A stretch of 64,000 nt of DNA, taken from NCBI RefSeq assembly GCF_022138605.1, contig NZ_JACBFS010000003.1, forward strand, positions 186,001-250,000, read 5' to 3'. Below the pieces are notes generated by a model. The model worked only from the letters and a program-made list of their open reading frames with translations, was not told where the DNA came from and searched no databases. Shown in pieces: positions 17,286 through 26,166 of the stretch (its first letter is position 1; each line of letters begins with the position of its first letter). A program made the translations under genes and the position numbers. This stretch comes from Xanthobacter sp. NM-25. GTDB lineage: Bacteria > Pseudomonadota > Alphaproteobacteria > Rhizobiales > Xanthobacteraceae.

Positions 17286-18842
17286 ATGTCCCAGAAGCCG
17301 CCCTTCTACATCACCACCGCCATTGCCTACCCCAATGGCGTGCCGCACATGGGCCATGCCTATGAGGCGATCGCCAGCGATTGCATCGCCCGTTTCATGC
17401 GGCTCGACGGCTATGACGTGCGCTTTCTGACCGGCACCGACGAGCACGGCATCAAGATGCTGCAGACGGCCCAGAAGGCCGGCCTCTCCCCGCGCGAGCT
17501 GGCGGAGCGCAATGTGGCGCGGTTCCAGGCCATGGCCGAGACGCTCGGCTTGTCCAACGACGATTTCATCCGCACCACCCAGGCGCGGCACTATGCCTCC
17601 TGCCAGGCCATCTGGGAGAAGATGGCCGCCAATGGCGACATCTACAAATCCACCTATTCCGGCTGGTATTCGGTCCGCGACGAGGCGTATTACGCCGAGA
17701 GCGAGACGGTGCTGAATGCCGATGGGGTGCGTCTCGGCCCCCAGGGCACGCCGGTGGAATGGGTGGAGGAGGAGAGCTATTTCTTCCGCCTTTCCGCCTA
17801 TCAGGATCGCCTGCTCGCTTATTATGCGGAGAACCCCGGCTTCATCATGCCGGAGGCACGCCGCAACGAGGTGGTGAGCTTCGTGTCCGGCGGGCTGCAG
17901 GACCTCTCCATCTCCCGCACCACCTTCGACTGGGGCATTCCCGTGCCCGGCGACGACAAGCACATCATGTATGTGTGGGTCGATGCGCTGACCAACTACA
18001 TCACCGCGCTCGGCTATCCCGATGTGGAGGGTGAGCTGTTCCAGCGCTATTGGCCGGCCAACCTGCACGTCATCGGCAAGGACATCATCCGCTTCCATGC
18101 GGTCTATTGGCCGGCCTTCCTGTGGTCGGCGGGCCTGGAAGCCCCCAAGCGGGTGTTCGGTCACGGCTTCCTGTTCAATCGCGGGGAGAAGATGTCGAAA
18201 TCGGTGGGCAATGTGATCGACCCGTTCGATCTCGTCGCCACCTATGGGCTCGATGCCATCCGCTATTTCTTCCTGCGGGAGGTGTCGTTCGGGCAGGACG
18301 GCTCCTACAGCCACGAAGCCATCGTGGCGCGCATCAATGCCGATCTCGCCAACGATCTGGGCAATCTCGCCCAGCGGTCCTTGTCCATGATCGCCAAGAA
18401 TTTGGATGGGGCGGTGCCGCAGCCTGGCCCGCTCACCGCGGAGGACGAGGCCATTCTGGCGGCCGCTGACGGCATTCTGGAGAAGGCGCGGGAGGCCATG
18501 GGCACCCAGGCGATCCATCTCTATCTCAATGCCGTGTGGGCGGTGGTGGCGGATGCCAACCGCTATTTCGCCGCCCAGGCGCCCTGGGCCCTGCGCAAGA
18601 CCGATCCCGCCCGCATGGCCACTGTGCTTTGGGTCACCGCCGAATTGATCCGCGAGCTGGGCATCCTGGTGCAGCCGGTGATGCCGGAGAGCGCCGCCAA
18701 GCTCCTGGATCTGGTGGGCGCGCCTGCCGCCGAACGCGGCTTCGAACAGCTCGGTGCCGGGGCTCGGCTGCCGGCGGGGCGGGCGCTGCCCACCCCGGTG
18801 GGGGTATTCCCCCGTTATGTGGAGCCGGAAGCGACGGCCTGA
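17286..18842 (+). CDS. metG: Methionyl-tRNA synthetase
   Basis: A 518-residue class I synthetase. The HIGH-type motif is HMGH in [12 protein letters not shown] near residue 22, and the catalytic loop is KMSKS in [10 protein letters not shown] near residue 303. The short connective peptide lacks the zinc cysteine knuckles of the E. coli-type enzyme, and no C-terminal EMAP dimerisation domain is present; this matches the shorter bacterial MetRS form. The ATG at 17286 lies 49 bases after holB. It ends 10 bases before the convergent chemoreceptor-like gene. Confidence 0.96.
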   Translation: MSQKPPFYITTAIAYPNGVPHMGHAYEAIASDCIARFMRLDGYDVRFLTGTDEHGIKMLQTAQKAGLSPRELAERNVARFQAMAETLGLSNDDFIRTTQARHYASCQAIWEKMAANGDIYKSTYSGWYSVRDEAYYAESETVLNADGVRLGPQGTPVEWVEEESYFFRLSAYQDRLLAYYAENPGFIMPEARRNEVVSFVSGGLQDLSISRTTFDWGIPVPGDDKHIMYVWVDALTNYITALGYPDVEGELFQRYWPANLHVIGKDIIRFHAVYWPAFLWSAGLEAPKRVFGHGFLFNRGEKMSKSVGNVIDPFDLVATYGLDAIRYFFLREVSFGQDGSYSHEAIVARINADLANDLGNLAQRSLSMIAKNLDGAVPQPGPLTAEDEAILAAADGILEKAREAMGTQAIHLYLNAVWAVVADANRYFAAQAPWALRKTDPARMATVLWVTAELIRELGILVQPVMPESAAKLLDLVGAPAAERGFEQLGAGARLPAGRALPTPVGVFPRYVEPEATA

Positions 18843-18852
18843 TGCGACGGGC

Positions 18853-20055
18853 TCATGAGGCGGCGGGCCGCCCCGTGAGCTGAGCGATGATGTGGCTGAT
18901 GTGCCCGTCTGCGGCCATGTAGAACGGCACGGCCGCTTCCACATCGCGCGCCTGCAGCGCCTTGCCCATGTCCCGGGCGGCCGTGCGCATGGCCGTCAGG
19001 CCAGGGGTGATCGCGGCGCGCGCCGCATCTGAAATGCTCGGCAGCCGCTCCAGCGGCGGCGTGTCGTAGAGGCGTTCGGAGCGGGCACCGACCAGGCATT
19101 GGGCCAGGCCGCCGCGCCAGGCCGAGAGCTCCGCCGCCAGGATCTGCGCTGCCTGCGCCTTGCTTTCTCCCAGCTCGTTCAAAAGCACCATGGAGGTGGC
19201 CTGCGCCTGGGCCAGCAGGGCGCCGGCGGTCTGGCCATCGGTGTTGTTCTGGGTTGCGAGGCGGGCGACCTCCGCCAGGGAGGCGGAGATGGACGTGGTG
19301 GCGCTCTTCTGCTCGTGCAGAGCGTGGCTGATGCTGTCGATCCGCTGATCGGCGAGGGAGACGCGCTCGGCCACCATGTCCATGTTCCGCGATACGGATT
19401 TGAACGCCCGGCTGCCGCTGTTCACCCGCTCTCCACCGTGGTGGACGGCCCGGGAGACCCCGGCGATCACCACATCCAGCTCGGCCAGCTTGGCGGAAAT
19501 GTGCTCGGTGGTGCGGGCGGTCTGTTCCGACAGGGCCTTCACCTCCGCTGCCACCACGCCGAATCCGAGGCCTGCTTCGCCGGCCCGCGCCGCCTCGATG
19601 GTGGCGTTGAGCGACAGCAGCTTGGTCTGCTTCGAGATGGCGTCGATGTCCCGCGCCATGTCGGCGATGGAGCGAATGGAGCCCGCCAGCAGTCCGGTCT
19701 GCGCCTGGATCTCGGAGAAGGAGGTGGTGATGTCCTCGATGGCGGCGGCCGCCGCCGAGGACTGCTGCAGCGTCTCGGAGACGATTCGCGCCGCCTGCGT
19801 GGATTGCTCATGGGTGGCGCTGGCGTCGGTGGCGATGCTCTCGATGGTGCGGGCCAGTTCCTCCACGGCGCCGGAAATGGCGACGCTTTCGCCGGACAGG
19901 CGCTGGGTGTTGCCACCGTTCCAGGCCAGCAGGCAGGCCAGATCCCCCAGCAGCCGTGCCGCTTCCGCCGCGCGAATGGTGAGGTCGAGGCCGGCGCAAT
20001 CCGGCGGGGGAAGAGCGTGAGCCAGGCTCAAGGATTGATTGCCGGAAGCTGCCAT
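18853..20055 (-). CDS. Cytoplasmic methyl-accepting chemotaxis-like protein
   Basis: A 400-residue protein with no membrane helix or signal. The central region is the MCP signalling hairpin: the tip reads [18 protein letters not shown] and continues [14 protein letters not shown], the contact site for CheA/CheW. Flanking Ala/Ser/Gln-rich heptads form long coiled coils. The short N-terminal region (about 1-60) has no PAS, GAF or HAMP motif that I recognise. The C-terminal 120 residues contain W...LAQCLVG, faintly like the CxxG core of a CZB domain but without its histidines. It probably signals from the cytoplasm. Start chosen at ATG 20055 after a low-complexity Arg/Gly-rich stretch. It is a lone gene between metG and a divergent lipoprotein gene. 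Confidence 0.88.
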   Translation of the reverse strand: MAASGNQSLSLAHALPPPDCAGLDLTIRAAEAARLLGDLACLLAWNGGNTQRLSGESVAISGAVEELARTIESIATDASATHEQSTQAARIVSETLQQSSAAAAAIEDITTSFSEIQAQTGLLAGSIRSIADMARDIDAISKQTKLLSLNATIEAARAGEAGLGFGVVAAEVKALSEQTARTTEHISAKLAELDVVIAGVSRAVHHGGERVNSGSRAFKSVSRNMDMVAERVSLADQRIDSISHALHEQKSATTSISASLAEVARLATQNNTDGQTAGALLAQAQATSMVLLNELGESKAQAAQILAAELSAWRGGLAQCLVGARSERLYDTPPLERLPSISDAARAAITPGLTAMRTAARDMGKALQARDVEAAVPFYMAADGHISHIIAQLTGRPAAS

Positions 20056-20414
20056 GGGTCTGCCTGCGCCGGAGGGGGGGTGGCGCCGGCGGTCTCCCCG
20101 ATGGTCAGGTGCGCCGACAGCGCCGTCTGGAAGCGCCACCTTTATGGATGTCACCCTCCCTCTCTAGGCGGGGGAGCTTGCGCCGGCGTTGCGATGGCGG
20201 CCCCGGCACAGCCCCTTTTTCATTGCAAGCCCGCGATGGATGTGCTCTGCCGTCGCGCGGATTTTCCCATCCCTGCCGGCATGACGGTCGTCTGGGGGTG
20301 CCGTGGCGGCGAAAATACCGTAACCTGCCGCCTCAATCGTTGGGCGCCGGACGATAAGTGCGCCACCACGCGAAGCGGAAACGGCAGGCAGAGGAGGCGT
20401 CGGGGGCTGTGCAG
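20056..20414. other. Divergent control region: chemoreceptor-like gene and lipoprotein gene
   Basis: These 359 bases separate two divergent starts. A moderately AT-rich patch at about 20320-20370 (AAAATACCGTAACC, then GGACGATAAG) may hold promoters. No -35/-10 pair close to consensus and no conserved RNA motif was recognised. Confidence 0.3.
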
Positions 20415-20918
20415 ATGACGAGGCTGAAGGGGTTCAGTGGACTTGCGGTCGCGCTTTTGCTCGCCGCCTGCGCCAGCGATCGCAGCCCGCCTCCGGCGGC
20501 CAATTACGATCCCATCCCGCCCATGATGCCGGCGGACGCGCCGCCCATGCAGCCGGAGGGCCCGGCCGTGCCGCGCATCGAGGTGCGGCTCCCGGCAGCC
20601 GACGCAACCCTGGTGCGCGGGCGCCTCGCCACGGCGCGGCGGGCGCGCGGCTACACCATCACGGTGGATCAGCCGGCCCAGCTGGTGGCCGAGAAGATCC
20701 TGCCGGCGGACGAGGCGCTGAAGCGGACCAATGGCGCCAGCTCCAATGCCGCTTTCCGTCTCGACTATATCTTCAACACGTCGGGTGGTGCCGTGACGGT
20801 GTCGCTCGAAGCGTCCATCGTCGCCAATCCGGGTAGCGGGCGCGAGGTGGTGCGGGCCATCACCATGCCGGCCGGCGATGCGGATGCGCTGAAGCAGGAA
20901 ATCTCCGACTCCATCTGA
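20415..20918 (+). CDS. Conserved-type outer-membrane lipoprotein, function unknown
   Basis: A 167-residue protein with a lipoprotein signal: MTRLKGFSGLAVALLLAAC, lipobox LAAC, predicted acylated Cys at residue 19. A Pro-rich linker (about 25-55) leads to a compact folded domain with regular alternation (VRGRLATARRARGYTITVD, then FRLDYIFNTSGGAVTVSLE). The second residue after Cys is Ser, so transport to the outer membrane is likely. I do not recognise the family. It ends 22 bases from the convergent bioY gene, separated by a hairpin. Confidence 0.8.
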   Translation: MTRLKGFSGLAVALLLAACASDRSPPPAANYDPIPPMMPADAPPMQPEGPAVPRIEVRLPAADATLVRGRLATARRARGYTITVDQPAQLVAEKILPADEALKRTNGASSNAAFRLDYIFNTSGGAVTVSLEASIVANPGSGREVVRAITMPAGDADALKQEISDSI

Positions 20919-20920
20919 AC

Positions 20921-20938
20921 GAGGGGGTGCGCCCCCTC
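20921..20938. terminator. Hairpin between convergent lipoprotein and bioY genes
   Basis: A perfect 7-base-pair stem (GAGGGGG with CCCCCTC) closes a TGCG loop two bases past the lipoprotein stop. There is no T tract. Its position between convergent genes suggests a shared, bidirectional stop. Confidence 0.55.
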
Positions 20939-20940
20939 AC

Positions 20941-21507
20941 TCAGGCGCGGCGGGGAGAAGCCAGCCGCTCCACCACCAGTACGGTGATGAGCGCCGCCAC
21001 GCTCTTGATGCCGGCGCCGGGCAGGAAGGGCAGAAAGCCCTTCTCCCAGGCCACCTGCGCACCGCGCAGCGCCCCCAGCCAGCCGGCACCCACCACCATC
21101 AGCACCAGGTGGCCCAGCACCAGGGTCATGAGCAGCGGCAGCCAGCGGCCCCGCGCCCAGTATTGCTGCAGGGCGCCGACCAGTAGCGCCACCAGAACGA
21201 AACCGATGAGGAAGCCCCCGGTGGCCCCGGTGAGCACCTGGAGGCCCGCGGCGTGCTTGGCGAACACCGGCATGCCAGCGAGGCCGAAGGCCACATAGAG
21301 CGCCACCGTCAGCCCGCCGAGCCGCCAGCCCAGCAGGGCGGCGAGGGTGATGAGCACATAGCTCTGCAGGGTGATGGGCACCGGCTGCATGGGAATGGCG
21401 AGCTGGGCGCTCCAGGCCATCAGCGCGATGCCGCCCACCACCATGGCGGCGGCCCAGGCGTGGGCATGTTCGGCAAGGCGCAGCAGCGCCGGGCGGAAGG
21501 GGGGCAT
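20941..21507 (-). CDS. bioY: Biotin transporter BioY (S component)
   Basis: A 188-residue membrane protein with about six helices. The BioY signature is present as IPMQPVPITLQSYVLI near residues 37-52, with GWRLGG and GLAGMPVF after it and GPTGGF-like GATGGFLIGF mid-protein. BioY binds biotin and works alone or with an ECF BioM/BioN module; neither subunit is encoded here. Upstream I see only a CTTATACC half-site and no full BioR box, so biotin control is not shown. The start lies 150 bases from divergent tatD. Confidence 0.93.
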   Translation of the reverse strand: MPPFRPALLRLAEHAHAWAAAMVVGGIALMAWSAQLAIPMQPVPITLQSYVLITLAALLGWRLGGLTVALYVAFGLAGMPVFAKHAAGLQVLTGATGGFLIGFVLVALLVGALQQYWARGRWLPLLMTLVLGHLVLMVVGAGWLGALRGAQVAWEKGFLPFLPGAGIKSVAALITVLVVERLASPRRA

Positions 21508-21657
21508 GGCCGCTCCTCAGGGCTCGATTCGTCGGCGGCATCCTGCCATGGGGGTGGGGCGCTGTCGCCTCGGCTCGACGGCGCACGGGGATGCGCTTAT
21601 ACCTTCGGCCCATTGCCGCGCAGGCCGCGGCGTCCCTTTCGGTTGCTGTGTTCCACG

Positions 21658-22434
21658 ATGCTCGTCGATAGCCATTGCCACCTCGATTTCCCCGAATTCG
21701 CGCCGGAGCTGCCCGATGTGGTGGCGCGGGCCAAGGCGGCGGGGGTGGGCCATCTGGTCACCATCTCCACCCGGGTGGCCCGCTTCGATGCCATCCGTGC
21801 CATCGCCGAGCGGTTCGATGAGGTGAGCTGCTCGGTGGGCACCCATCCCCATTACGCCGCCGAGGAGCCGGACGTGACCACCGCCGATCTGGTGGCGCTG
21901 GCCGCCCATCCGAAGGTCGTCGCCATCGGCGAGGTGGGGCTCGATTATTTCTACGACACCGCGCCCCGCGAGGCGCAGGCCCATGGCTTCCGCACCCATA
22001 TCGCCGCCGCGCGGGAGACCGGGCTGCCGCTGGTGATCCACGCCCGCGATGCCGATGAGGACACCGCCGCCATCCTGGAGGAGGAGAGCGCCAAGGGGGC
22101 CTTTCCCTTCCTGCTGCACTGCTTCACCGCCGGCCCCGAGCTGGCGCGGCGGGCGCTGGCGCTGGGGGGCTATATCTCCTTCTCCGGCGTGCTCACCTTC
22201 AAGAAGAGCGAGGCGCTGCGGGCCATCGCCGTCACCGTGCCGGAAGACCGGCTGCTGGTGGAGACGGATTCCCCCTATCTCGCCCCGGTGCCCCATCGCG
22301 GCCAGCGCAACGAGCCCTCTTACGTGCGCGAGACCGCCAAGGTGCTGGCGGCGGCCCGGGGCGTGAGCCCGGAGCAGATGGCTGAGGCCACCACGGCGAA
22401 CTTCACGCGCCTGTTCTCCAAGGCGCGGATCTGA
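21658..22434 (+). CDS. TatD family metal-dependent hydrolase
   Basis: A 258-residue TIM-barrel enzyme. Metal ligands appear in DSHCHLDF at the N-terminus, GEVGLDYFYD near 88, HARD near 125, HCFTAGP near 150 and ETDSPYLAP near 202. The family comprises 3'-5' exonucleases and related hydrolases (TatD/YcfH/YjjV). In many alphaproteobacteria this gene directly follows metG; here three unrelated genes intervene. The ATG at 21658 begins right at the conserved motif. Confidence 0.94.
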   Translation: MLVDSHCHLDFPEFAPELPDVVARAKAAGVGHLVTISTRVARFDAIRAIAERFDEVSCSVGTHPHYAAEEPDVTTADLVALAAHPKVVAIGEVGLDYFYDTAPREAQAHGFRTHIAAARETGLPLVIHARDADEDTAAILEEESAKGAFPFLLHCFTAGPELARRALALGGYISFSGVLTFKKSEALRAIAVTVPEDRLLVETDSPYLAPVPHRGQRNEPSYVRETAKVLAAARGVSPEQMAEATTANFTRLFSKARI

Positions 22435-22474
22435 AGCCCGCATCTGACGCCCACCGGCTCGGGAGGAGCGCATC

Positions 22475-23017
22475 ATGAACCACGATCGCTACGACGACAG
22501 CTATATCCGCGGCATTCTGGAAGAGGTGCGCACCATCGCCATCGTCGGCGCCAGCGCCAACCCCACGCGGCCCTCCTATCTGGTGATGAAGTATCTGGCG
22601 GAGCGGGGCTATCGGGTGTTCCCCATCAATCCCGGCCAGGCCGGCAAAGAGGTGGTGGGGCTCACCTTCCTGGGGCGCCTCGCCGATGTGCCCGAGCCCA
22701 TCGACATGGTCGACGTGTTCCGCGCCCCCGAGCATCTGCCGGCGGTGTGGGCCGAGGTGGAGACGATTTTACCGCTGCCCAAGGTGCTGTGGATGCAGCT
22801 CGGCGTGCGCAACGACGAAGTGGCCGCGCAGGCCGAGGCCGCCGGCCTCAAGGTGGTGATGGATCGCTGCCCCAAGATCGAATATGGCCGCCTCTCCGGC
22901 GAGATCGGTTGGACCGGGGTCAATTCGCGCACCCTGTCCTCGCGCCGCCCGAAGCTGCTGGGACAGGGGGTGCAACGGCTCTCCATCGCCTCGCGCAAAC
23001 CGCCCGGCGCGGTTTGA
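22475..23017 (+). CDS. CoA-binding domain protein (YccU-like)
   Basis: A 180-residue Rossmann-fold protein. IAIVGASANPTRPSY near residue 22 and VFPINPGQAGKEVVG near 49 match the CoA_binding_2 family. WMQLGVRNDE and a conserved MDRCPKIEY near 130 follow. It is longer than YccU (about 137 residues) by a C-terminal tail containing the NSRTLSSRRP segment. Biochemical role is unknown. It lies 40 bases after tatD and 96 bases before metY. Confidence 0.88.
   Translation: MNHDRYDDSYIRGILEEVRTIAIVGASANPTRPSYLVMKYLAERGYRVFPINPGQAGKEVVGLTFLGRLADVPEPIDMVDVFRAPEHLPAVWAEVETILPLPKVLWMQLGVRNDEVAAQAEAAGLKVVMDRCPKIEYGRLSGEIGWTGVNSRTLSSRRPKLLGQGVQRLSIASRKPPGAV
22997..23015. repeat. Hairpin over the end of the CoA-binding gene
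   Basis: Arms AAACCGC (22997-23003) and GCGGTTT (23009-23015) enclose CCGGC. The stem overlaps the last codons and is followed by AT-rich sequence but no T run. It may slow or end transcription before metY. Confidence 0.4.
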
Positions 23018-23044
23018 GTTAATAAAAATCATCGTTTAGATGTA

Positions 23045-23094
23045 TTTTCAGAAAATCCACAAGCGCCTATAAGGCGGAAGCGGCCCGCAGGCCG
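23045..23094 (+). promoter_or_regulatory. Candidate metY promoter and leader hairpin
   Basis: TTTTCA (23045-23050) and TATAAG (23068-23073) are spaced by 17 bases in an AT-rich pocket, giving a plausible sigma-70 promoter. A leader hairpin follows, CGGCC-CGCA-GGCCG at 23081-23094, just before the GGGAGAGG ribosome site. The hairpin is too short for the SAM-II or SAM/SAH riboswitches that often precede this gene in the class, so metabolite control is not shown. Confidence 0.4.
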
Positions 23095-23113
23095 ATGTGA
23101 TGGGAGAGGCCCG

Positions 23114-24418
23114 ATGACTGAAGACACCACTGCGCCGGCCGTGCACGAGCCGGGTTTCGCCACCCTGGCGGTTCATGCCGGCGCGCAGCCCGACCCCACC
23201 ACCGGTGCCCGGGCGACCCCCATCTACCAGACCACCTCGTTCGTGTTCGACGATGTGGACCATGCGGCCTCGCTGTTCGGCCTACAGGCCTTCGGCAATA
23301 TCTATTCGCGCCTTGGCAATCCCACCAATGCGGTGCTGGAAGAGCGTGTGGCGGCCCTGGAAGGCGGCACCGCCGCGCTGGCGGTGGCCTCGGGCCATGC
23401 GGCGCAGCACCTGGTGTTCCACACTTTGCTGACCCCCGGCGACGAGTTCATCGCCTCCCGTAAGCTCTATGGCGGCTCCATCAACCAGTTCTCCCATGCC
23501 TTCAAGAGCTTCGGCTGGAACGTGAAGTGGGCGGACCCTGACGACATCTCCACCTTCGAAGCTGCGCTTACCGATAAGACCAAGGCGATCTTCGTGGAGA
23601 GCATCGCCAATCCGGGCGGCGTGGTGGTGGACATCGCGGCCATCTCCGCCATCGCCAAGAAGGCGGGCGTTCCGCTGATCGTCGACAACACGCTGGCCAC
23701 GCCCTATCTCTGGCAGCCCATCAAGGACGGCGCCGACATCGTCGTGCATTCCGCCACCAAGTTCCTGGGTGGGCACGGCAATTCACTGGGCGGCATCATC
23801 GTCGATGCGGGCACCTTCAACTGGTCGGCGACGGATCGCTACCCCTTCCTGTCGGCGCCGCGGCCCGAATATCAGGGCATGGTGCTGCACGAGACCTTCG
23901 GCAATTTCGCGTTCGCCATCGCCGTGCGGGCCCTCGGCCTGCGCGATCTCGGCCCGGCGCTTTCGCCCTTCAACGCCTTCATGCTGCTGACCGGCATCGA
24001 GACCCTGCCGCTGCGCATGCAGCGCCACAGCGAGAACGCTCTGGCAGTGGCCCGCTATCTCGCCGCCCACCCCAAGGTGGAATGGGTGAGCTATCCGGGC
24101 CTGGAGAACGACCGCTACCACGCCCTGGCGCAGAAATACCTGCCCAAGGGCGCCGGTGCGGTGTTCACCTTCGGCCTTAAGGGCGGCTATGAGGCCGGCG
24201 TGAGCCTCGTGTCCAACGTGGAATTGTTCTCCCACCTCGCCAATATTGGCGACACCCGCTCGCTGATCATCCACCCCGCCTCCACCACCCACCGCCAGCT
24301 CACCGACGAGGCGAAGGTGATCGCCGGCGCCGGGCCGCAGGTGGTGCGCCTGTCCATCGGCATCGAGGACGTGGCCGACATCATCGGCGATCTCGATCAG
24401 GCCCTCGCCAAGGTCTGA
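23114..24418 (+). CDS. metY: O-acetylhomoserine sulfhydrylase (aminocarboxypropyltransferase)
   Basis: A 434-residue Cys/Met-metabolism PLP enzyme. The N-terminus FATLAVHAGAQPDPTTGAR is typical, and the PLP lysine lies in SATKFLGGHGNSLGG near residue 215. Length and this glycine-rich segment match O-acetylhomoserine sulfhydrylases rather than the shorter cystathionine synthases. It makes homocysteine directly from O-acetylhomoserine and sulfide, in the cytoplasm. GGGAGAGG gives a strong ribosome site. It appears monocistronic, with a hairpin 22 bases after the stop. Confidence 0.95.
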   Translation: MTEDTTAPAVHEPGFATLAVHAGAQPDPTTGARATPIYQTTSFVFDDVDHAASLFGLQAFGNIYSRLGNPTNAVLEERVAALEGGTAALAVASGHAAQHLVFHTLLTPGDEFIASRKLYGGSINQFSHAFKSFGWNVKWADPDDISTFEAALTDKTKAIFVESIANPGGVVVDIAAISAIAKKAGVPLIVDNTLATPYLWQPIKDGADIVVHSATKFLGGHGNSLGGIIVDAGTFNWSATDRYPFLSAPRPEYQGMVLHETFGNFAFAIAVRALGLRDLGPALSPFNAFMLLTGIETLPLRMQRHSENALAVARYLAAHPKVEWVSYPGLENDRYHALAQKYLPKGAGAVFTFGLKGGYEAGVSLVSNVELFSHLANIGDTRSLIIHPASTTHRQLTDEAKVIAGAGPQVVRLSIGIEDVADIIGDLDQALAKV

Positions 24419-24439
24419 GCCTGCGCTCGCTGTCGTCAC

Positions 24440-24473
24440 AATGCCCCGCCCGGCCCGCGCCCGGCGAGGCATT
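24440..24473 (+). terminator. Hairpin downstream of metY
   Basis: Arms AATGCC (24440-24445) and GGCATT (24468-24473) pair, with GCC and GGC pairing inside. Only TTG follows, so it is a weak or Rho-assisted terminator. Confidence 0.45.
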
Positions 24474-24593
24474 TGCATGGGTGGTGCCGTCGTTCGGGCA
24501 GGCCGTGGGCGTGGGATTTGAGGGGCGCGGAAGGCTTGCACCGTGCGCTCGGTCGCGCCAACACTGGCGGGACTGCCGAGCTTTGGAGCCGTC

Positions 24594-24992
24594 ATGCCAT
24601 CCGTCCTCTTTCATCCTGTCGTGCTGGTGTTTCTGGGGGCCGGCTGCGGCGGCGTTCTCCGGCATCTAGTGAACATCACCCTGCCGCGCCTGCTGGGCAC
24701 CGGCTTTCCGTTCGCCACCTTCGCCATCAATGTTACCGGCAGTTTCGCCATGGGGCTGCTCACCGGCTATCTGGCGTTCAAGGATGGCGCCGCGTGGAGC
24801 CAGGGGGCGCGGCTGTTCCTCACCACCGGGCTGCTGGGCGGCTACACCACCTTTTCCACTTTCTCGCTGGATTTCCTGTTTCTCATGGAACGCGGCGAAA
24901 TGGGCCTCGCGCTGCTCTATGCCGCCGGCTCGGTGGCGCTGGCCTTCATCGCCGTGTTCGCCGGCATCTCGCTGATGCGGGTGCTCAGCTGA
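24594..24992 (+). CDS. crcB: Fluoride efflux channel CrcB/Fluc
   Basis: A 132-residue protein of four membrane helices. Family motifs are GAGCGGVLRH near the start, FPFATFAINVTGSFAMG near 41-57, and TTGLLGGYTTFSTFS near 77-91, which forms the polar track and phenylalanine box. It exports fluoride as a dual-topology dimer. The upstream 175 bases were checked for the conserved fluoride riboswitch pattern and none was found. It precedes the RluA gene, a common neighbour in Hyphomicrobiales. Confidence 0.95.
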   Translation: MPSVLFHPVVLVFLGAGCGGVLRHLVNITLPRLLGTGFPFATFAINVTGSFAMGLLTGYLAFKDGAAWSQGARLFLTTGLLGGYTTFSTFSLDFLFLMERGEMGLALLYAAGSVALAFIAVFAGISLMRVLS

Positions 24993-25082
24993 CGGGATGG
25001 CGCTGGCGCGAGGCGTGACGTCGGGCCCATCCTGGTCTATGGGCAAGCGATGGATATGAACGCGGCGCGAGGACGGGCCCAG

Positions 25083-26162
25083 ATGGCAGTGGAGCTGAAG
25101 ACGGTGGCAGCGGACGAGGCGGACATGCGCCTCGACCGGTGGTTCAAGCTGCACTACCCGGACCTGTCCTTCGGTCATCTGCAGAAGCTGGTGCGCACCG
25201 GGCAGGTACGGGTGGATGGCGGCCGCATCAAGACCTCGACCCGCCTCGAAGCCGGCCAGAGCGTGCGCGTGCCGCCGCTGGGTGGTGGAGAGGAGGAAGC
25301 ACCGGCGTCCGCCGCCGGTGGCGCCTCTCATGGGGGAACCTCACATGACGGCGCGGCTCATGCGGCCGCCGGCAAGGCGGGCGTGGGCAAAGGCCCGGGC
25401 AAGACGGGCGGTAAACCGGGCGATGACCTCAGCTTTCTGAAATCCCTGATCCTTTATGAGGACAAGGATGTGATGGTGCTGAACAAGCCGTTCGGCCTCG
25501 CGGTGCAGGGCGGCTCGGGCACCTATCGTCACGTGGATGGCCTGCTGGAGGCCATGCGCGACAAGGATGGCCAGAAGCCGCGCCTCGTCCACCGCATCGA
25601 CAAGGATACCTGTGGCTGCCTGCTGGTGGCGAAGACGCGGCTCGCCGCCTCGGTTCTTGCCAAGAGCTTCCGCTCGCGCGAGGCGCGCAAGGTCTATTGG
25701 GCGCTGGTGCCCGGCGTGCCCAAGCCCCGCCAGGGCCGCATCTCCACCTATCTCGCCCGCGACGAGGAAGAGGAGAAGATGCGCGTGGCCCGCCATGGCG
25801 AGGACGAGGCGAGCCACGCGGTGACCTATTATGCGGTGGTGGACCAGGCGGCGCAGAAGATGAGCTGGCTGTCCCTGAAGCCGGTCACCGGCCGCACCCA
25901 CCAGCTGCGCGCGCACCTCGCACACATCGGCCATCCCATCGTCGGCGACCCCAAATATTTCAATATCGAGAATTGGGAACTGCCGGGCGGGCTGCAGAAC
26001 AAGCTGCACCTCCTGGCCCGGCGCATCGTCATCCCCCATCCGCGCGGGCAGGGGGTGATCGATGTTTCGGCGCCGCTGCCGCCGCATATGGCTCAGTCTT
26101 TCGCGGTGCTGGGCTTCGACGCCAGCCAGTATGATCCCATCCTCGAAGCGCCGGAAGGCTAG
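25083..26162 (+). CDS. RluA family pseudouridine synthase (RluC/D-like)
   Basis: A 359-residue RNA-modifying enzyme. An N-terminal S4 domain (MRLDRWFKLHYPDLSFGHLQ, about 16-70) precedes a Gly/Ala/His-rich linker. The catalytic core contains HRIDKDTCGC with the active-site Asp, and VTGRTHQLRAHLAHIG near residue 275. It isomerises uridines in rRNA, most likely 23S. The ATG at 25083 lies just before the S4 domain; one at 25050 is also possible. It is followed after 4 bases by an exported unknown protein. Confidence 0.93.
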   Translation: MAVELKTVAADEADMRLDRWFKLHYPDLSFGHLQKLVRTGQVRVDGGRIKTSTRLEAGQSVRVPPLGGGEEEAPASAAGGASHGGTSHDGAAHAAAGKAGVGKGPGKTGGKPGDDLSFLKSLILYEDKDVMVLNKPFGLAVQGGSGTYRHVDGLLEAMRDKDGQKPRLVHRIDKDTCGCLLVAKTRLAASVLAKSFRSREARKVYWALVPGVPKPRQGRISTYLARDEEEEKMRVARHGEDEASHAVTYYAVVDQAAQKMSWLSLKPVTGRTHQLRAHLAHIGHPIVGDPKYFNIENWELPGGLQNKLHLLARRIVIPHPRGQGVIDVSAPLPPHMAQSFAVLGFDASQYDPILEAPEG

Positions 26163-26166
26163 GGGC

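Noticed and set aside
21508..21657. BioR operator before bioY
   Set aside because: Only a CTTATACC half-site is present; a full TTATNNATAA-type palindrome is absent.
23018..23113. SAM-II or SAM/SAH riboswitch before metY
   Set aside because: Only short hairpins are present; core pseudoknot sequences are missing.
24419..24593. Fluoride riboswitch before crcB
   Set aside because: The conserved fluoride-motif blocks were not found in the 175 bases upstream.
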